From the NCBI GenBank assembly GCA_934725735.1, contig CAKVCP010000100.1, positions 1-8,317 of the forward strand: a DNA stretch of 8,317 nucleotides. The letters run 5' to 3'. The translations under genes and the position numbers were made by a program. Of this stretch, positions 7,701 through 8,317 are shown in pieces; positions within the stretch are counted from its first letter, which is position 1, and the number at the start of each line of letters is the position of its first letter. This DNA is from an uncultured Thermoguttaceae bacterium (lineage in GTDB: Bacteria > Planctomycetota > Planctomycetia > Pirellulales > Thermoguttaceae). The notes beneath the pieces were generated by a model that did no database searches, had not been told where the DNA came from, and worked only from the letters and a program-made list of their open reading frames with translations.

Positions 7701-7807
7701 GCGCGAAAGAACATTTCAAAGCGATCGGCGACGGCAAAGTACATTTCGACACGGTCGTCAGCCTCGACGATCTCTTCAAAGCGATTGAAAGCGCCCCGAA
7801 CGCATGA
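4736..7807 (+). CDS. res: Type III restriction-modification endonuclease/helicase subunit Res
   Basis: A 1023-residue protein of typical Res length. It has a superfamily 2 ATPase core: Walker A TGVGKT (103-108), Walker B DEPQ (227-230), SAT (253-255), motif V HSALREGWDNPNVFQI (526-541) and motif VI RRRQEVGRGLRL (552-563). The C-terminal PD-(D/E)xK nuclease is visible as SPDW (D951) followed by AETK (E969, K971). All expected catalytic residues are present, so it looks active. Res hydrolyses ATP to communicate between two unmethylated sites and cuts DNA near one of them. It needs Mod for recognition. It starts 14 bases after mod with a good ribosome binding site, so the two are an operon, and loss of Mod by phase switching should also silence restriction. 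Its third positions are mostly G or C, like the ends of mod and unlike the AT-rich block in mod. Confidence 0.95.
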   Translation: MKIQFKRQQFQADAAAAVVRVFQGQPKSDALYNVDPGRLDASSLLQTDIVGYGNFRPVPELTDRRVLRQLNDVQRENGIPLSPKLERSGRMNGGYNLTIEMETGVGKTYSYIKTIYELRKAYGWSKFIIVVPSIAVREGVYKTFEITQDHFAEEYGERIDYFIYNSEQLSQISGFATSSGIKAMIINAQAFNARGEKARRINMELDEFQSRRPIDVIAKTNPILIIDEPQSVEGNATKERLAAFAPFLTLRYSATHRPDSVYNMVYRLDALDAYRKKLVKKIAVVGISQTGTDSRSGYVYLEKINVAPHKNPTATLEFEVKGKNRVLKKTFVVDEGTNLFEKSGELEEYRDQYEVVAIDGRSNSIRFANGITLRAGFAVGKVEEMDLRRLQIRETIKRHLERERELYSRGIKVLSLFFIDEVRKYRIYGENGPENGVYAEIFDEEYERAVENFQHEFGDAGYYRDYLSKIAKEETRAGYFAQDKYGKITDKVGKDEVDAYDLIMKNKELLLERDPLKSPVRFIFSHSALREGWDNPNVFQICALKESGSDVRRRQEVGRGLRLCVDQSGRRMDSSVLEEDEIQRVNLLTIVASESYDAFTKGLQAEISESLRSRPRAVTAALFAGQEVLDDENVPRAITKEEASQIYFALVKNDYIDAQGNLTDAYHQARTCGDVAIPECARSYSKAFLRILESVSQNIEIENARRPCVELKTTSKINQPEFKELWERINRKTTYLVDFDTEEFVKGAVAELNRSLRVASTTFKIERGELDAFDSKESLLDWSAFTLKEQERKSAINSAKELRIRSTATYDLIGKIVEGTGLTRQTAADILRRMSPTKFELFKINPEEFILQAVKLINDQKATVIVKHIKYRPTNERYALNVFTDSALRGYPGKEGNAIEAKRHVYDYVLCDSQIEKEFSRSLEDSAEVAVYAKLPKSFYIATPVGRYSPDWAITFTRDGEKHVFFVAETKGHNDTLQLRGVESAKIHCAKEHFKAIGDGKVHFDTVVSLDDLFKAIESAPNA

Positions 7808-7829
7808 CGCGTACGCGCGACGCCAAATG

Positions 7830-7864
7830 AAAAAAGGAATCTCCGTCATGAAGATTCCTTTTTT
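7830..7864. terminator. Bidirectional intrinsic terminator between res and the convergent gene
   Basis: AAAAAAGGAATCT (7830-7842) pairs perfectly with AGATTCCTTTTTT (7852-7864) around a nine-base loop. The right arm ends in seven T's (7859-7865), which fits a terminator for res starting 22 bases after its stop. The left arm starts with six A's, which become a U-tract for transcription arriving from the minus-strand gene. One hairpin therefore probably ends both transcripts. Confidence 0.85.
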
Positions 7865-7878
7865 TGTTCAACGTCGCC

Positions 7879-8317
7879 CTATCTCTTGTCGTCAACCGTC
7901 GTCGGCAACCGGCGATAGCGTATCGCGAACGGAGAATTACGAAGAAGACGCTGAACTTCCAAGACTGTCTTCATCTTTTGGACGACGAGATTCGGAGGAC
8001 AGTCGAAGCTCAGCCACCGATCCTCGTCAAAACGAAGACTTTGAATTTTACAGGAATTATGCGAACTGGACTCCGCGTTATTATCCATGAGTGAATTATA
8101 ACTCCCGTTACGATGCGAAGAAAGCTCCTTAATCATAAAGGCGTAGACCCGCGCCCAGCTCCTGAATCTGAAAGGCTTATCGTTGTAGTAAACGACGACC
8201 GGCTCGGTATTCGTCATTTCCCCAGGATTCGTCCAATCCAGAGTCAAGGCGTCTTCGTCCGTTAGATTCTCTTCGTCCGCTAGACTCTCCGTTAGGCTCC
8301 CTTCGAGGGCGTCAGAC
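7879..8317 (-). CDS. Unrecognised protein, C-terminal part (5' end outside window)
   Basis: The minus-strand frame is open from the right edge to a TAG at 7879-7881, giving about 145 visible residues. A TTG at 8247 or ATG at 8217 could start a short protein, but the frame stays open beyond both, so a longer protein running off the window is more likely. The segment nearest the edge is acidic and repetitive (SLTE, SLADEE, NLTDED, ALTLDW). A compact domain follows: VVVYYNDKPFRFRSWARVY (about 37-55), a serine/asparagine-rich loop, and then FDEDRWLSFDCPPNLVVQKM leading to an amphipathic helix and FAIRYRR near the end. The pattern 'F-x-F-x-S-W followed by a helix ... L-S ... helix ... F-x-I-x-Y' faintly resembles small C-terminal domains of some restriction and DUF262-type proteins. 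This is weak recall only. It converges on the res operon and is not part of it. Confidence 0.55.
   Translation of the reverse strand, partial: SDALEGSLTESLADEENLTDEDALTLDWTNPGEMTNTEPVVVYYNDKPFRFRSWARVYAFMIKELSSHRNGSYNSLMDNNAESSSHNSCKIQSLRFDEDRWLSFDCPPNLVVQKMKTVLEVQRLLRNSPFAIRYRRLPTTVDDKR
8253..8288. repeat. Two tandem near-identical 18-base units, with a shorter degenerate third copy
   Basis: CTTCGTCCGTTAGATTCT (8253-8270) and CTTCGTCCGCTAGACTCT (8271-8288) differ at two of 18 positions, and a 12-base partial copy follows (8289-8300). On the minus strand the units encode acidic hexapeptides such as NLTDED and SLADEE. They lie inside the partial minus-strand gene, so length changes would keep the frame and only alter an acidic linker. 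Confidence 0.6.

Noticed and set aside
6941..7849. Minus-strand open frame of 302 residues opposite the end of res
   Set aside because: Antisense shadow of the Res C-terminus and nuclease domain. It begins inside the terminator region, has no ribosome binding site and is low in recognisable motifs.

Overview
The window comes from a moderately GC-rich bacterium, at about 58-60% GC in the rows I counted by hand inside the genes. Codons strongly favour C or G at the third position, and Shine-Dalgarno-like AGG/GGA motifs precede several starts. I cannot name the species. The content looks like a defence locus: a four-gene, same-strand cluster built around a type III restriction-modification pair.

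Layout. Positions 2-1765 hold the C-terminal part of a large SNF2/DEAD-like helicase, cut by the window edge. Six bases later (1772-2434) is a 220-aa protein that I recognise as DUF4391-like, with a C-terminal coiled coil. A 367-base gap follows before the conventional mod start. It contains a strong ribosome binding site and ATG at 2689 and then a perfect 19-copy AACC tetranucleotide tract (2699-2774). The type III methyltransferase Mod (2802-4721) is followed 14 bases later by the type III restriction subunit Res (4736-7807). Both keep all the key motifs I looked for. A long hairpin with T-rich ends (7830-7864) closes the operon. A convergent minus-strand gene (7879 to the right edge), unrecognised and also cut by the window, uses the other side of the same hairpin.

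The main discovery candidates are in and around mod. First, the AACC tract sits just after the best-supported start (ATG 2689), in the arrangement known from phase-variable type III mod genes (phasevarions). With 19 copies that start is out of frame with Mod and stops at 2872-2874. With 17, 20 or 23 copies it would read into Mod. With 21 copies it stops four bases before ATG 2802. Second, the middle of mod (about 3381-4130, residues 194-443) is about 40% GC while its flanks are about 50-63%. This block covers the target-recognition region, with its ends near conserved methylase motifs, as expected if a foreign specificity domain was swapped in by recombination. So this one gene appears to carry both an on/off switch and an exchanged specificity module.

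Working model (inference). Mod recognises and methylates an asymmetric DNA site, and Res cuts unmethylated sites after ATP-driven communication. The helicase and DUF4391 protein form an accessory arm whose function I cannot assign. Because Res depends on Mod to recognise DNA, slippage in the AACC tract would switch protection and restriction together.
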